Positions 24,430 to 37,339 are shown, counted from the stretch's first letter. The stretch: 64,000 nucleotides of DNA from Isoetes taiwanensis (GCA_021234155.1 JAJEKV010000005.1:496001-560000); one strand, 5' to 3'. The notes: generated from the sequence alone by a model not told the origin. Translations and numbers: made by a program.

Positions 24430-26570
24430 ATGGAGAAACGAGTCTATCAAGTCTGGAAAGGAAACAATGTAAAACATCTGCTCTTGATTGTATGGTTAAG
24501 TGGTGCATACATGGTAGAACGACCTTTTTTTCTTAACATTGTAGCTATTTCTTGGGCATATTTGTTGCCATTGTCTAGTAGGTCAGTGATAAGGGAAGCT
24601 GATGTTGGTAGTCTGATTAGATGGGTCTAGATTGTCAAATGGGCTTATTGCTGTTTGGTCTTTTAGTGCATTTAAGCTGTTAATGAAGGGAGTAAATTAC
24701 CAGATCAAACCTTATGCAGATGTAGGCTATTAGTATAAAATATGAGAATAGAGCTGCATGGCTAGTTAGAATAGTGAAGAATATCTTCTGAGCTTTTCCC
24801 TAACTGATTAATGCTTAGTATTTAGGGTTAGCATATAAGCTTGAGACTTCATTTAGCCACGTGTATTCAAGTTTTGCAAGTTCTGAATAGCTTGTCTGAT
24901 ATAAGATTACTGTTGGTGCAGAGGTTCTTGTTTGGGGGAAGGCTTGTCTTTGGGCCAGATGTGAAGTCATTGATGGTTACTCTTTTTTTGATCATTGTTC
25001 CAGCTGTTATTTTCTGTGTCTATGTTGCAAGGAATCTTATGCACAGATTTGGCAAGAACAGTGGAATAGCAATTATTGTGGTGTTCGTTGTCTACACTAT
25101 TCTCGTAAGGACTCAGTATTTAGAATAAGCCTCATGTTTATCTTTCATGCGGTTTGTGGAATGAAAGTGTACCTTAAAACTTTATACTATAGGATTCACC
25201 TATCATGTTATATGACTGTCTCTCATGTGGAATTGTGTTTGTCAGTTATACTACTGGTCAGTATTCAGAAATGTTTTCTGAACATTAACATTGGACATGC
25301 TGGTTTTTGACTCCATGTCTTCAGTATCTCTCTATAGTTTTCATTTGTGGTAGGTTCTTATGTTCTGATTTTCACCAGGTCTTGACCTTCCTGCTACTTA
25401 CTTCTGGAAGGGATCCTGGTATTATACCACGCAATTTACGTCCCCCTGAGGTTGAAGAAGAGGGAGATACTCGGGGTTCTCCGACTGATTGGGGTGCTCC
25501 AGGACAACGCTTACGCGTGTTTCGGACAAAAGATATTGTTGTCAATGGAGTTGCAGTCAGAGTAAAATACTGTGATACATGCATGCTATATCGACCCCCC
25601 CGCTGTTCTCATTGCTCAATATGCAATAACTGTGTTGAACGTTTTGATCACCACTGCCCTTGGGTTGGTCAGTGTATTGGACAGGTTCTTTTTGTTCATG
25701 TTCTTTCAGTTAAGCTGGCTACGTGAAACTTCAAGTACTGATTTGATTGTGGTATCTGCAGAGGAATTATCGTTTCTTTTTTTACTTTGTCTCCTCAGCA
25801 ACGACACTTTGTATATTTGTCTTTGCAATGTCAGCCGTGTACATTAAATTTCTGATGGATGAGCATCAGAGTTCAGCTTGGGCAGCAATGAGAAGGTCAC
25901 CAGCATCAGTTGCACTCATGGCATTTACGTTTGTTGCTGTGTGGTTTGTAGGAGGTCTCACACTTTTTCATCTTTATCTAATAGGAACGAATCAGGTACT
26001 TACCAACTTTTATTTGTGCTAGATTTGCTCCACTCGCTGACGGGATTTCTGATTGTGCAGACGACATATGAAAATTTTCGATATCGTTATGACAACAGGA
26101 TTAATCCTTACAATCTTGATGTGGTCAATAATTTCAAGGAAATATTCTGCACCAAAATACCTTCGTCAAAAAACAAATTTCGTGCCAAGGCACCAGAGGA
26201 CACAGGGTCGCCCAGGTTCACTGGATCACCCATTCTTGCTGCAAAGTATGGTAATGTTGGTATTGAAATACCTGGCTCGTGGAACAATCAACCAGGTGAA
26301 AAATGCATATACCAATCAGGAGAAACTCAGGGACAAACCCAAAATGGAGAAAATGCCGCTTCAGAAGTGAAAGAGGGCTATGAGCATTGTGCTTCCAACC
26401 ATGTGATACCAGAATGTGGAGATTCAGCACCTCATTCGGGCCAAAGGTCATCGAGTACAGGGTGGAGGAGTGGTAGCTGGGAGATCACATCTGAGGCAAT
26501 TACCAGGGCTGCCAATGTTGGGGAAGGGGGAAGAGTAAATGGGATTAGCACCCCACCTGGAAACAGATGA
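24430..26570 (+). CDS. DHHC-type protein S-acyltransferase (palmitoyltransferase), 5 exons
   Basis: Exons 24430-24468, 24922-25104, 25379-25684, 25762-25995 and 26061-26570 join in phase 0 with GT/AG introns of 453, 274, 77 and 65 bp, giving 423 residues. The start [13 protein letters not shown] is the usual N-terminus of plant PAT proteins. Exon 2 holds two membrane spans (about residues 30-74). Exon 3 holds the cysteine-rich domain (C139 onward) with DHHC at 164-167, the cysteine that carries the acyl intermediate. Exon 4 holds two more spans. Exon 5 begins with TTYE (255-258), the conserved TTxE motif, followed by a Ser/Gly-rich cytosolic tail. Such enzymes attach palmitate to cysteines of membrane-associated proteins in Golgi, vacuolar or plasma membranes. 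All key residues are present, so it should be functional. The exact paralogue is not assigned. Confidence 0.93.
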
Positions 26571-27340
26571 CCTTTGTATTTGGAGTGTACAATGTTGGTC
26601 GAGATGGTGGGTTCTATGCATCTCTACCTTTTTGAAGCAAAGTAAAGGGTTAATCACTAAATAAAGAATGCGTGGACAAGTTTGGTGGCTATTTGGAAGC
26701 CCCTCATGGTGGGTTGTTTCCTGATTAAACAGTATGTAAATTTGGAGAAACTGGAAGCAAATCCGCGGGAGAAAAAGTGTGCTATAGGCTTTTACTGGAT
26801 TGATTTAAAATAAGTTACTACATTGCTGTGTTATTGACAGTCATTCACTGGGGGGACGGATCTCCTTATGTCATTTTCTTATGGTTCTGAAAAATATAAC
26901 ATGCAGAGGTAAGGTGCAGTATGTTTTTCTGGAGGACATTGGTGTTTTGACATTCAATTCAATAGAATATGGCAGGTTCCATTGCTTTTGAACAGGGAGT
27001 TGTTTTTCTAAAAGGCAAAGCAGGCCCATTTAAGCCTGCATTTTTTCACATTGACTTAAGCTCATTTTGGTTGGTTGGCATTGTGGCAAGACAGGTACCC
27101 TTAGATGGGGCATGGATTATCTAAGGAATTGTTAGATTTTAGGGAAGTTCAAATCCTGTGAACCTTGCTATCATCAGTCGTTGTAAATTATAAGCACATA
27201 CAACACAAGTAGCCTATCTTAAACATGCACGGTCAATCCCAAAAACCCGTGGTATTATGTACAAAACTAGAACTAGAGGGAAGAGAAAAATTTATGAATT
27301 CTGCTTATGGAGGGTCATAGATGTCTCAGTTGTAGCTGTC
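26571..27340 (+). other. 3' flank of the S-acyltransferase gene
   Basis: Probable 3' untranslated region and intergenic DNA, with no coding signal. No poly-A site could be fixed. Confidence 0.4.
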
Positions 27341-27612
27341 AGCCAACAAAAAAGAAATCTAATGAATGGCCAAGTTAAGTTGTTGCAATACTTCTTTGAC
27401 GTTGAAAAGAAGATTGTTGACCAAGAAAACCCAAGGGCAGTCACTGGCTGACCACCAACTTTATTTTTATTTGATGGGAAGATTTATATTTGTGATATAA
27501 TCCTGTAGCCTTTCTCACCTATCTTACTAGCAATATTAGCCCCAAGTATTAGTTGGATTTTAGCCCCAAGTATTAGTTGGATTTTGGTAATTGAGTTAAT
27601 TTTCACTATGAT
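27341..27612 (+). repeat. Dispersed repeat, copy 1 (unknown family)
   Basis: Shares an ordered series of blocks with 35385-35766: AGCCAAC, TAATGARTGGCCAA, TGCAATACTTCTTTGAC, GTTGACCAAGAAAACSCAAG, CTGACCACCAACT, TTGATGGGAAGA and TAGCCCCAAGTATTAGTTGG. A 24-bp unit is duplicated at 27537-27560 and 27561-27584. No terminal repeats or coding potential are evident. It may be a solo LTR or non-autonomous element. Confidence 0.7.
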
Positions 27613-28198
27613 GCAATGTTGACAAATGTTTTTTACAAGTTTTTTTTTGGGAAGGGTTTAGATATACAGAAAAGATGTAGCTAAAAAATAAAAAGGGAAA
27701 TAAAGAAGCATATATTATTTTAAGGGCTTATAAACACATATATAATTATTTCTCCGAAGATTCGATTCTTTTGTGCTTTCTTATTCAAATGACACCTATC
27801 CATATTTTCAGGTTCTTTTTCCTGGGTACAAGGATTTTTGGATGTGGATTTCGTTCCTGTCTTCACCGGAAAACACACAGTGAGCGTGAAAACGAAGACT
27901 CGTTTAGCAGCAACTTCCCCTTTCTTTTTGGTTGTCGCCATAGCTTCTCCGCCGTCATAGCGCAATCCAAGAACATAGCGAGCGTGAAAAGAAGACTCGT
28001 CTAGCAACTTTTTTTTGTTGTCTCCATAGCTTCTCCGCGATCTACAGATATTCCTCTCTTAGTAAGGATTAAGCAGGGTTCTAGCTTAGAAACTTGTGGC
28101 AGGGAAGATTGGGTCAGAGAAAAGTGGACACAACAAAGCATGGAGGCACGATTTGCTTTCTCCTGTTGGCAGCTGGATCCACCGCCATAGCCATTCAG
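27613..28198. other. Intergenic DNA, no gene
   Basis: A partly repeated segment (CATAGCTTCTCCGC at about 27940 and 28026, each near GCGAGCGTGAAAA-type text) suggests a local duplication. No gene is recognised. Confidence 0.4.
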
Positions 28199-28304
28199 GA
28201 TTAGGAAATATGGTTAGTCATCTTCCTGCATAAATTGCATAAATAGAGGTGTCGATTAGGAAAAATAGGGTTAGTCATCTGTCCTGCATAAATTGCATAA
28301 ATAC
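28199..28304. repeat. 55-bp tandem duplication
   Basis: GATTAGGAAA starts at 28199 and 28254. Both copies continue through GGTTAGTCATC and CCTGCATAAATTGCATAAAT. Confidence 0.85.
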
Positions 28305-29562
28305 ATGAGGATTGTTTGCGGCCGGTGTGAGTCTTCTTGCATGCCAGAATTTTTTCTGGTAGCCATTTGCAGGTAGAGAGGAAGCAGCGGATTAAAATGC
28401 TGGTTGTCAGGGTTAATGCGGCAAGCAAGGAGAAGAGGGCATAGCTGAGTTTAATTCCATCAGCATGGACAGCTTAGTAGTTCTTTTCTCCTGTGTCTGC
28501 GCCTCCTAAATCCACCGCCTTTCTCTGTGAACCAAATCAGCCTTAGCTCAAGCTTCGTATTAAAGTTTAATTTCGTTGGGAGGACGAAATGTAAAGTTCA
28601 ATTAGAATTCAGCTCATTCTGGCAAACTGAGTTCCTTGCAATAGTTGCTAAATTTAGGATCTAGGCGTAGAACAGGCGAAGGCTAAGTTCTTTTGTGTGC
28701 TCAGGGTCAAAAGATCTGAGCTGACAGCAATTTAGATAATAGATACTGCCTTATTGGCTGAGATTCTTCAGGTCTAAGCTAGAAAAACAGGGCAATCAAG
28801 CACGATTCACTTCGAAATCAGGCAAATTGAATTCTGAGGGTTTGCATCCAATGAAATGGCTGACAAAAGGCCAAAATAGTCTTGCATAATGTCTGTTTTG
28901 CTGTTTCGCATGCAGATTGTGAGAGCTTAAACACCGCAAATCTGAGATATCTGTTTCTTATCCAAAGAGTCACATTCGGCATCATCAAGCTAAGTCCACT
29001 GTCATCTGTGGGTTTCTGTTTTTATCTGTGTGCTCAGCTTCTGTTCTCATCTGTGGGCCAAGTCCACTGTCACGCTTAGTATTCTGTATTTTTTCTCATT
29101 TTGTGTTGCATTTCTGCGGGAAAAATCGCCAGCAAAATGAGGCCCAAGCTAGTGCGGCTATGGAAGCCGGGTCTTCTTCTGATAACTTGAAGCGTCTTCT
29201 TTCCCTGTTAGCTTGACCTTGAGAGAGGAAGAAAGGGGTACAGAGAGGTCCTCAGGGTCATTCTGTCTCAATGGGCCAGCTTCTTTGCTCATATGCTTTG
29301 CTCCTTCGAAGCAAGATGCTCAGTGGAAGCATTTTTCCTTGGATTGGGAGGTTGAAACACCTGCTATTTTGGAACGAAGTCGCACCTCCAAATGCCTTAC
29401 AATTCTCACATCAAATCTGTTTCACGCATACTAAGTAAGACATATGCCTAGAAATGAGCTTTTGTTTTGTAGGAGGCTGCATGGAGCAGAGCAAAATCAA
29501 AGGTTCACTTGTTGTACCACTTATTTCCATTTCATATTCGATGTTAAGCTATAATATATTAG
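28305..29562. other. Intergenic DNA, no gene recognised
   Basis: Contains short duplicated phrases such as CTAAGTCCACTGTC / CCAAGTCCACTGTC near 28990 and 29057. I see no convincing exon. Confidence 0.4.
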
Positions 29563-29826
29563 GTTGCACTTAGTAATCGAAGTTTGGATGCAGTGGAGAG
29601 AACTTTAGTGGGAGCAGGGATGAATGATCAGTTACGTCAGTTTGTGAAGTTGACATTCTCATGTGTTGTAGTATTTCCAAAGGACTGCCCATCTATGTAT
29701 GAAATATTCCAGGTTCTTAGGGCCCTTGGGGAGAAATATATTTTAACTGATTATGATGATGAACTCCCTGTAGAGCTTGGTGATGGCGAGTCTGCAAATT
29801 CCTCAAGGCGAAATGGACAATCATGA
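29563..29826 (+). pseudogene. C-terminal fragment of a BIR-like LRR receptor kinase
   Basis: The plus frame reads LDAVERTLVGAGMNDQL, QFVKLTFSCVV, PSMYEIFQVLRALGEKY, then an acidic tail and a TGA at 29824. This matches the last part of the kinase domain and tail of plant BIR-type (BAK1-interacting) or similar catalytically weak LRR receptor-like kinases, where the pattern is LVGKGxDxELxQFLKxACxCV, PxMFEVYQLLRAIGE. The rest of the kinase, its membrane span and LRRs are not in the neighbourhood, and an in-frame stop lies just upstream. The usual Arg of kinase subdomain XI (K/RxRPxM) is changed to CPSM. It is best read as a stray gene fragment, perhaps carried by a transposon. Confidence 0.7.
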
Positions 29827-32800
29827 AGAAAGTGGCTTTGATAAAATATTGTTTAGTGATATGCATGCACTGATTGTCCAACAAGATTGTATTGATTGGA
29901 TTAAAAGGCCAATCCTGTGCCTTTGTAGTGTCCTTTCTGCCTCTTGTGTATATCTTATCTCAGGAGCAAATTTTCTCATGCTCATATTCTGTCTTTCATT
30001 TGTTTTTTATGGAGGGCAAGGTCCACTGCACCAAATAATTCCATGGCATATCTATGTTGCATATTATACATGTTTGGGTTATGGTTTTTTAAATGGTATT
30101 GAACATATTTGTTTAACTAGGATATCTGTTTGCAAATGGTTTTCTGAGAATTGCAGGTGCGGAACAAATGTATTTATACAAATAAGGCACTTTTCCAATG
30201 TTATGGAGCTTCTGATATGTTTGTCATTGTTGCAAATGCATTAGGTGGGATCTTTTCTTTTTTTTGGGAATCTTTCTGATCCTTATGTAATATTTTGGAC
30301 GTAAAGTATAGCATGTGACAAATGCATGTTGGAAGATTGGAAGTTTTAAGCTTTAACCATACAAGGAAATCAGCGGCAAGGTAAAATATGCCCTCTTCGC
30401 GACGGCCAACCCAATTTGGAAATCTTTTTTCTGGGGACTTATTTTGCAAGGTCGAATTTTGATATCTTTTGAATGATGCAAAAGATATTCTTGGACTTAA
30501 ATAAGGATAATTTCTGTGGGACGGTTGAAGACATGGGTTTTATTCAAGAATCATCTCCTCACGCATGCCATCATAACTGATGAAAAACAAACCTATAGTC
30601 CATACTTCCCTTATAACTAGGCTTGCCCAGCATTTGCATTGTTAGCAAGTCATAATGCACAGACGTTTATGTTGGGTTGATAAGTAGTCTTTAAAAAATT
30701 AAAAAACAAATACTTGCCTTGAGAAGGTGTCTTTCTTGCACGTTGTTTTGCATGATAGTGGACGTTGCAAAAAGAAATCCATGTTGCATTTCGAAGTAGG
30801 CCATCCAATTGTCAACAACACAACATGGTTTCAAATGTTGGGAACATTTAGATTTATATGAACCTATAGCATATAAAATTGGTTTTGATTCTATCTTGCT
30901 TTAGTTATGAAACTACTAACTGCTAACTGTATGCTGATGATAGCACCACAATCTTCTCGTAATTCAAAATAAGTACAATTTCAGTGAAGAATAAATAAAT
31001 GCAGCCAAATCTTGGCAAACTAGAAAATGGCATCACGTAAAGCTCAATATATTCAGTGAGAATTTTCTATAGATACTCGAATACCAATGAAATTAATGTG
31101 AACACCCATAAACATGTATAGCATCCAGTTTAACAACCAGAGGCTCCAAAATATAAGCACGCCCTTCGTCGCACAACCCGCAAATAGATGATGTTGCAAA
31201 TAAATAGAAATTCCATAGACACAATAAGAGACTGTCTTTTCATGTTTGCACAACCTCAAGGCCGATTGTAATAGATAAGTTATATGCCCATTCAATCCTT
31301 ATGGGCGCATGTGGCAATGATCCTTCATAAGAATGATATGAATGTTTGGCAAATGCCAGCATCCAATTTCTCATATACATAGAACACAATGCAATAAGAT
31401 AAAGCTGTTCTATGTGTGGCATAGGAAATCCAACACATTCCATTTTATCGTTTCTATCCAAGTGGAAAAGATATTCAAGTTCTTAGAGAGTTAAACCTCT
31501 CCGGAATAACTTGAGTCTAAGCTAAACCCGGCAAGCAGATTAAGTTCAAAATTAGAATCCATATTCAACCGTTATCCCCATTGAATATCCGGATTGTCAA
31601 TTGAAAATATTGAGTCACCATTTGGAACAAAGGGTTTGAAGACCATCAGCCATGTCACTTTTTGGATCATCAACTATATGCATCATATTATTAATGATCT
31701 TCCACTACTCCCTTATCGCATGCAAACAATTACGTTAAAGCCAAATATGCGATTGGATAGCTTGCATAAGCATTGCCCGGTATTCCGCAAGACCGGTGGT
31801 AAAAAGAAAATTAGGAATATAAACTTTTGCGTGGAAGCAAAACTTGAAACCATATTATTGTTCTCAAACAATAATATACCCTACACCTTGATGATATCGG
31901 ATGACATTGACACAAGGAAAAATCATTCTCTATTTGTCACTTCATCCCCAGACACAGTTATAGACCATCTATAATGCTTTGACGTGGTAAAAGTAAGTTC
32001 AAAATGTTATGTGTGAAGTAGATGCTCACATGCATCTCATCACCAAGCTCCAACTTAACATGCACGGTGCAATAGTGGCATTGCAAAGAGCGAGAATTGC
32101 GAGAGGATAATTCATCTATCTTTGTCGAAATGGCCATGTTATGCCTATCCCGAAAGCAAAAACGATGCAAACAACATGCAAAGATGCGGCACTCCATAAA
32201 CATGCGGTTTAATTAACACGCATCGAATTTTCGGACCACCTTCTATATGCTACATTCATAAGCAAATATGTATAATACCTTTGCTTGGTTGACAATGATT
32301 GTTGCATCACATGCATAAACTAGCTGCAAAAATGAAGCCCCCTTATGTGCTTTAGGTTCCCGGTGAAATTTCAAAACAAACATAGGAGTAAGATGAAAGA
32401 TTAAAGAGAATCGTTTAGATTGAACAACGTGGATCCTAAAAATTCCTCGTGTGCACCTTAACTTGAGATATGGAGTACATGATCTTCCATGCCTCTTTGC
32501 AATTTCGAAGCAAGATGTAGAACATGATGATATCATTTCTCAAGGTGAGGAGTTTCTTCAATATTTTTGTTGCAAACAATCCGACCTCAACATTTCTATC
32601 CTCAATCTATTAAAGGCCTTTATTGCTAAAAGTGTGGTAGAAATGAGCTTTTGTTTTGTCGGAGATTCTTTGCCTTGTTTAGATAGTCCAAAGTTTGGCC
32701 ATTGGCATCCCGATTGTAGTGGGTAGGAAAAGACTTACTTTTGCTAAATTGCCCGCTTTTTTTGCTCCAATAAAGAGTCCCCCGATTCACCTTACGCAGA

Positions 32801-34340
32801 CCTTTAGTGCCGATCTTTATACATCCGATTGGTCTTTGCACACCTAGTAAAATTAAACAAAGATACTACTTTTGAGCAGATCTAAATGGTTTGCAATCCT
32901 ATTATCAGAACACACTAAAACGAATGATGATGAACAAGGCTGCCCATAGTTTCTTGTCAAGGCCCCATCTTCATAATGCAAAAACACCACTTTTGAAGCC
33001 AGCGAAAGGGAAACCCATCGTTTGTTTAAGCAACTCATACCAATAAGTATTGTCTAAACTTTTAAACCTAAATTGCACACAAGAGTTCGTGCCACCATAT
33101 GGAGCTGCAAATTACTCACCTTCATATAGAAGAACTCATTTGTCCCAAAGCCATCCCAGTGAAACCCAACCAAATAGAATCCCTTGAAAACCTCCAAACA
33201 AACAAAACAAAGAAGATTTATGCTTTATTAAATGGGCAAACTATGGCTATGGACGGTGAATCCTTGCTCATGGATTTTCGCCCATGGGGCTTCAAACCTC
33301 AGATTCGACTACAAACGATTTATACAAAATAGGCACTTTTCCCGGTTATGGATAGCTAAATATGTTCGTTTGTCAAAGACTAGAGAATTTTTGCGCTTTT
33401 TTGTTCTCTCCCTATTTTTCCTTAGGAAAAACGTGGCCTCTTTAGAGGCAAGCATCACCTTAGAATATGCCGAAGGAATCGTGCCCTTAGTGTTTATATA
33501 TGTTAAGAAAATATTCATTGTTTGAGTTTCCTGCCATTTCAAGCATTTTTATGCGTTGCTTGTGTCCATGCAATCCACAAAAGCAGAAGGTCCGAAAAGC
33601 ATTTCCAGCAATAAGAGGACCCAAAATATGGATGAAAAGAAGATGGATTGGTCTTTAGTCCAGTGGAAGAGAGTACGTTGTGCCTCTTCCTTTGTGTGTC
33701 TTGCTTGCTAAAGCAAGGTTAACCACAAACATAAAAATTGTACATTTTAAGCTCAACAATATGATGATTAAACTTCATCAAGGCACAAGGCATACCTCCA
33801 ATCCATTGTTGTGCAGCTTTTAACCATGGGGTTTAGATGAAGTGCACGTATAGACTAACATTTTCAAAATCTTACCTAAGAACACATCAGCCCAATAATC
33901 AAACTCTGTCTTATTTAAATGTTGGCAATTTTAGATGGTTCAGGGGTTTGATGCATGTAATGTAGTCCACTTCCACGATTGCACGCACCTTCATGGCCTT
34001 GCTTCCAATTGCAACTCCATTGCCTTGCTTAAGCATAGGGTTATGTAGCACCTATGTTCCAAAGTTTCTAGTTTACTGTTCTTATATGCCTTGTGAAATA
34101 ATCATTATTTATTGCACTTCTACATATTATAATTATTACACAATAGTTTCTAATTTATAGTTTTTATAACTACACAATAGCTAAAACTTACTATTTTTTT
34201 CCAGTGATTAGAACATTTGGCATAATACCATTTTGGATGCTTGGACAATGTGATAAGCTTCATGATTTGATTATGAGATGCCAAATCTTCGTGAATGTAA
34301 AACGTTTGACGTGGAGAACATTCACATCATAGTGTAATTT
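29827..34340. other. AT-rich intergenic DNA, no gene recognised
   Basis: About 4.5 kb without recognisable coding structure. Similar phrases occur at 30170-30225 and 33320-33380 (TTATACAAATAAGGCACTTTT and relatives), hinting at an old duplication. Confidence 0.45.
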
Positions 34341-34491
34341 GAGAAAACGTCTAGGACATAGAACACAACGTTGTTCTAACTTTGCACACATTTTCAAACC
34401 AATAAGTGAGTCACAGAGAAAACGTCTAGGAGGTAGAACACAACATTGTTCTAACTTCGCACACATTTTCAAACCAATACGTGAGTCAAGT
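34341..34491 (+). repeat. 75-bp tandem duplication inside a Helitron-like 3' end
   Basis: GAGAAAACGTCTAGGA starts at 34341 and 34416. Both copies run through TAGAACACAAC, GTTCTAACTT and CACACATTTTCAAACCAATA. The second copy leads directly into the hairpin end at 34505-34538. The CAAACCAA...GTGAG part is also present beside the hairpin at 46.9 kb. Confidence 0.9.
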
Positions 34492-34538
34492 GAAGAGAAA
34501 TGTTCGCGGCGGCCTTGGCCGCCGCGATAAATTTCTTG
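34492..34538 (+). mobile_element. Helitron-like 3' terminus (copy H1)
   Basis: A perfect 10-bp GC stem (34505-34514 with 34517-34526, loop TT) is followed by an 8-nt spacer and CTTG, then flanking T. The segment AAGAGAAATGTTCG before the hairpin and ATAAATTTCTTG after it are shared with copies at 46887 and 50098. The 5' end was not located, so only the terminus is annotated. Confidence 0.65.
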
Positions 34539-34673
34539 TATTATTTTATTAGTTCATCTTTTCTAAGGGTTTGTTATTTTTAAACCTAACAAACTTTTTA
34601 AGAACATTTTTTGTTTATCTTTTTAAGGCATTATTTTGGCCTAAGTTTTTGTTGGACAACTCCTTGAGTGTCA

Positions 34674-34727
34674 GAGGATGTTCAGATGAGCTGGGAGGTT
34701 GAGGATGTTCAGATGAGCTGGGAGGTT
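34674..34727. repeat. 27-bp tandem duplication
   Basis: GAGGATGTTCAGATGAGCTG begins at 34674 and 34701. Confidence 0.9.
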
Positions 34728-34816
34728 TGCCTCACCGGGGCAGACTGCTGTAGGGGGTTACATAGTTCCTAGACTCGAGGTTTGCTTGATCTTAATAAGC
34801 TTGAGCTTCCTTATGT

Positions 34817-34860
34817 TTGAGCTTGAGCTTGAGCTTGAGCTTGAGCTTGTGCTTGTGCTT
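34817..34860. repeat. (TTGAGC)n microsatellite
   Basis: Six-base units TTGAGC drift to TTGTGC at the right end. Confidence 0.9.
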
Positions 34861-35384
34861 GATTCTGAAACATAAATTTTGATGATTCGCCGGTAGATTA
34901 TGTTGAATTGGCCATAAATTGATTTTATCTGGATTTTCAGGTGTATGCATGTTAGAATTTAGGGTCGCTTTTAGATTCATGCAACAGAACCGGAAAGTGG
35001 AGATGAATAGGAGAGACTTGTTTAGTTTCAGAGCTTAGCCACGGCTGAACAAGCTAGAAGACAAGCAAACGGCAGCATTGCAAACTATATGCAAAAGATC
35101 ATTGTAGTGCAGTAAGCTTTTATGAAAATATTGAAATTAAAGACAAGTAGGTTAGGCAGTTTATTTTTTAGGCCACTTTTGGAGACGATTTGTTCTATAT
35201 TTAATATTTTATATGTTATTCCTGAACTTGCCAATGTTTTTTGAATTTAAGATTTTGAAATCAGTTAGTCAAAGACGTCTTCCAAATTTGAGTCTACTCC
35301 TTTATTAGTCTACTTATGAAGTTTTTGGAATCAGTTGGTCAAAGACGTCTCCCAAATTTGAGTCAATGTGCAGTAGAACCTGGC

Positions 35385-35766
35385 AGCCAACGTAAAAGAG
35401 ATCTAATGAGTGGCCAATTGAGTTTTGGCGGCCAATGTAAAAGAGATCTAATAAGTAGCCAATTGAGTTCTTGCAATACTTCTTTGACATTAAAAACAAG
35501 GTTTGTTAACCAAGAAAATGCAAGGAGATTTAATGAGTGGCCAATTGAGTTCTTGAATAATTCTGAGACATTAAAAAAAGGGTTTGTTGACCAAGAAAAC
35601 GCAAGGGTAGTCCGTGACTGACCACCAACTGAATTTGATGGGAAGAATTATATCGTATATAACATTCTTCTTGTTCTGCGAAAAAGCCCTTGTTACATGT
35701 TTTATTACCAATACTAGCCCCAAGTATTAGTTGGATTTTGATAATTGATTGGGTATTTACTATTAT
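35385..35766 (+). repeat. Dispersed repeat, copy 2 (unknown family)
   Basis: Same block order as 27341-27612 but longer, because the module AAAGAGATCTAATRAGTRGCC with CCAATTGAGTT is repeated (about 35392, 35440 and 35520). Otherwise it is collinear through CTGACCACCAACT and TAGCCCCAAGTATTAG. Confidence 0.7.
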
Positions 35767-37339
35767 CCATGATCGTGCCTCACTTTCTTTTTTGAATGTT
35801 TAATACTTTGAATTATTAAATTGCAATGCATTCAAAAATTAAATTTATTCCTTTTTTTATTAGTTTGTTTTTATATTAATGAATTTCCTCCTTCAGTTTT
35901 TCCTATAGAATACAACATGGTTGCTATAAGGATATATTTGTCCTTGTGTATATAATTTTTCCAATGGCCACCAACCATACGGAGAGCTTGTTGGGTACAT
36001 GGGTTTTGTTTTAGGCGCAATTGCGATTACCAAAAAATTCAAGAAATAATATATCCAAAGAAATAATATATCCACTCATTAGAAAGCAATAAAGTTTGCA
36101 CAATCCTTTGTATATTGGGAGAGGGTATTCTAGTAGTGGTTGGGCATAAGATTTCTAGGCTGTATTGTATGTTTGATCGTATAAATGCCAAAGTTGAGGT
36201 GCTTAAGGCTATTTCTTGAGCTGCTTAATATCTTGAGTTTTTTAGAGTTGGTTTCGTGTAAGGGGTCTAGGGATGGAATTTGCTCGGGCCAGAAGTAAAA
36301 ACTACTTCTGTGTCGACACGAACTTCCAGCATTGACAAACATGGCAAATCTGAAGGAGTTGCTGCGGTCGTTGATTTTAAAGTATGATCGCTAGAATAGG
36401 GCAGGTCAGATCCCATGTTTTGGGGCTCTGATGAGGCCATTCTGGCCTGGGGTTCGATTTCTCTTGCATCGATTTCTGGTCGACAGGGTTCAAGTTCAAA
36501 ATACTTCACGAGGGTTTCTAGCTTGGATCCTCTAGCAATTGTAGGGATTGGGGCAATTAATCAGCAGTTCTACCTGATTTTGTCAGCAATTTCAGTTTGA
36601 TTTCCACATGAAAGGGCATCCGCATCAAACCCCAGTCCGCGCAGGTTCTCCATAGCCAGGTAAGTTGCGCTACTTGTGAATGAATGGAGATGGATTAAAC
36701 TGCCTCTGTGACAACCTCTAAGAAGAAAACATCTTCAGTAGTTCCTTCCAAGGGTCACCAATACTTCTGCTAGGCTAAGCTCTTCCATAGCTGAGCTCTG
36801 GAACAAGTGAAAGGTTGAGGCGATGATAAAGGATAAGGGAAGCCTGATTTCTTTGGTCGAAATGTAATATCTGATCCGCAATCAGAGATGCGTGCCAGAC
36901 CTACCTATGGCGAATATTCCAAAAACCGTGCGCTGAGACCGATCTGCATCGTTATGAAAACTATGGTCTTGGTTGTAGGCCACAACCAAACAACTTGTTC
37001 TTTTTTCCTTTTGGAAAAGTACAATCATTGCGCTCTGTTGTGATAATAAATTTTAAATACCTTGATATATTTTGCACCATAGAGTTTTAAGGGGAAAAAT
37101 GTTGACCTTCAGTACAGAAGATTCTATGGATTCTTCCACAATACAAGGGTCCTGAATTGACCATAAAAAACATGAACTATAAAGAAATATAAATAAGAAA
37201 GGAAGCCTTTATATAATTGGAGCATGATAACACATAAACTTTACAATTTCTAGAGTTTCAAACAAGCTTTGAGTTTCCCTTTGCTTTCTTGCTTTATTAT
37301 CTTTTGTTCTCGTTGTGATGTTTATAGCTTATAGTTGTC
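35767..37339. other. Intergenic DNA, no gene recognised
   Basis: AT-rich, with a GC-richer part at 36.25-36.65 kb whose frames show no family motif. Confidence 0.4.

Noticed and set aside
34505-34526. GC-rich hairpins as transcription terminators or microRNA precursors.
   Set aside because: Stems are only 8-10 bp, lack a U-tract of terminator type, and recur with the same terminal spacer and CTTG at element borders.
31970-34538. A TCTATAATGCTTTGACG start at 31970 as the 5' end of H1.
   Set aside because: It follows an A and would give a 2.6-kb element, but no flank comparison supports it and similar TCTA strings occur by chance in this AT-rich region.
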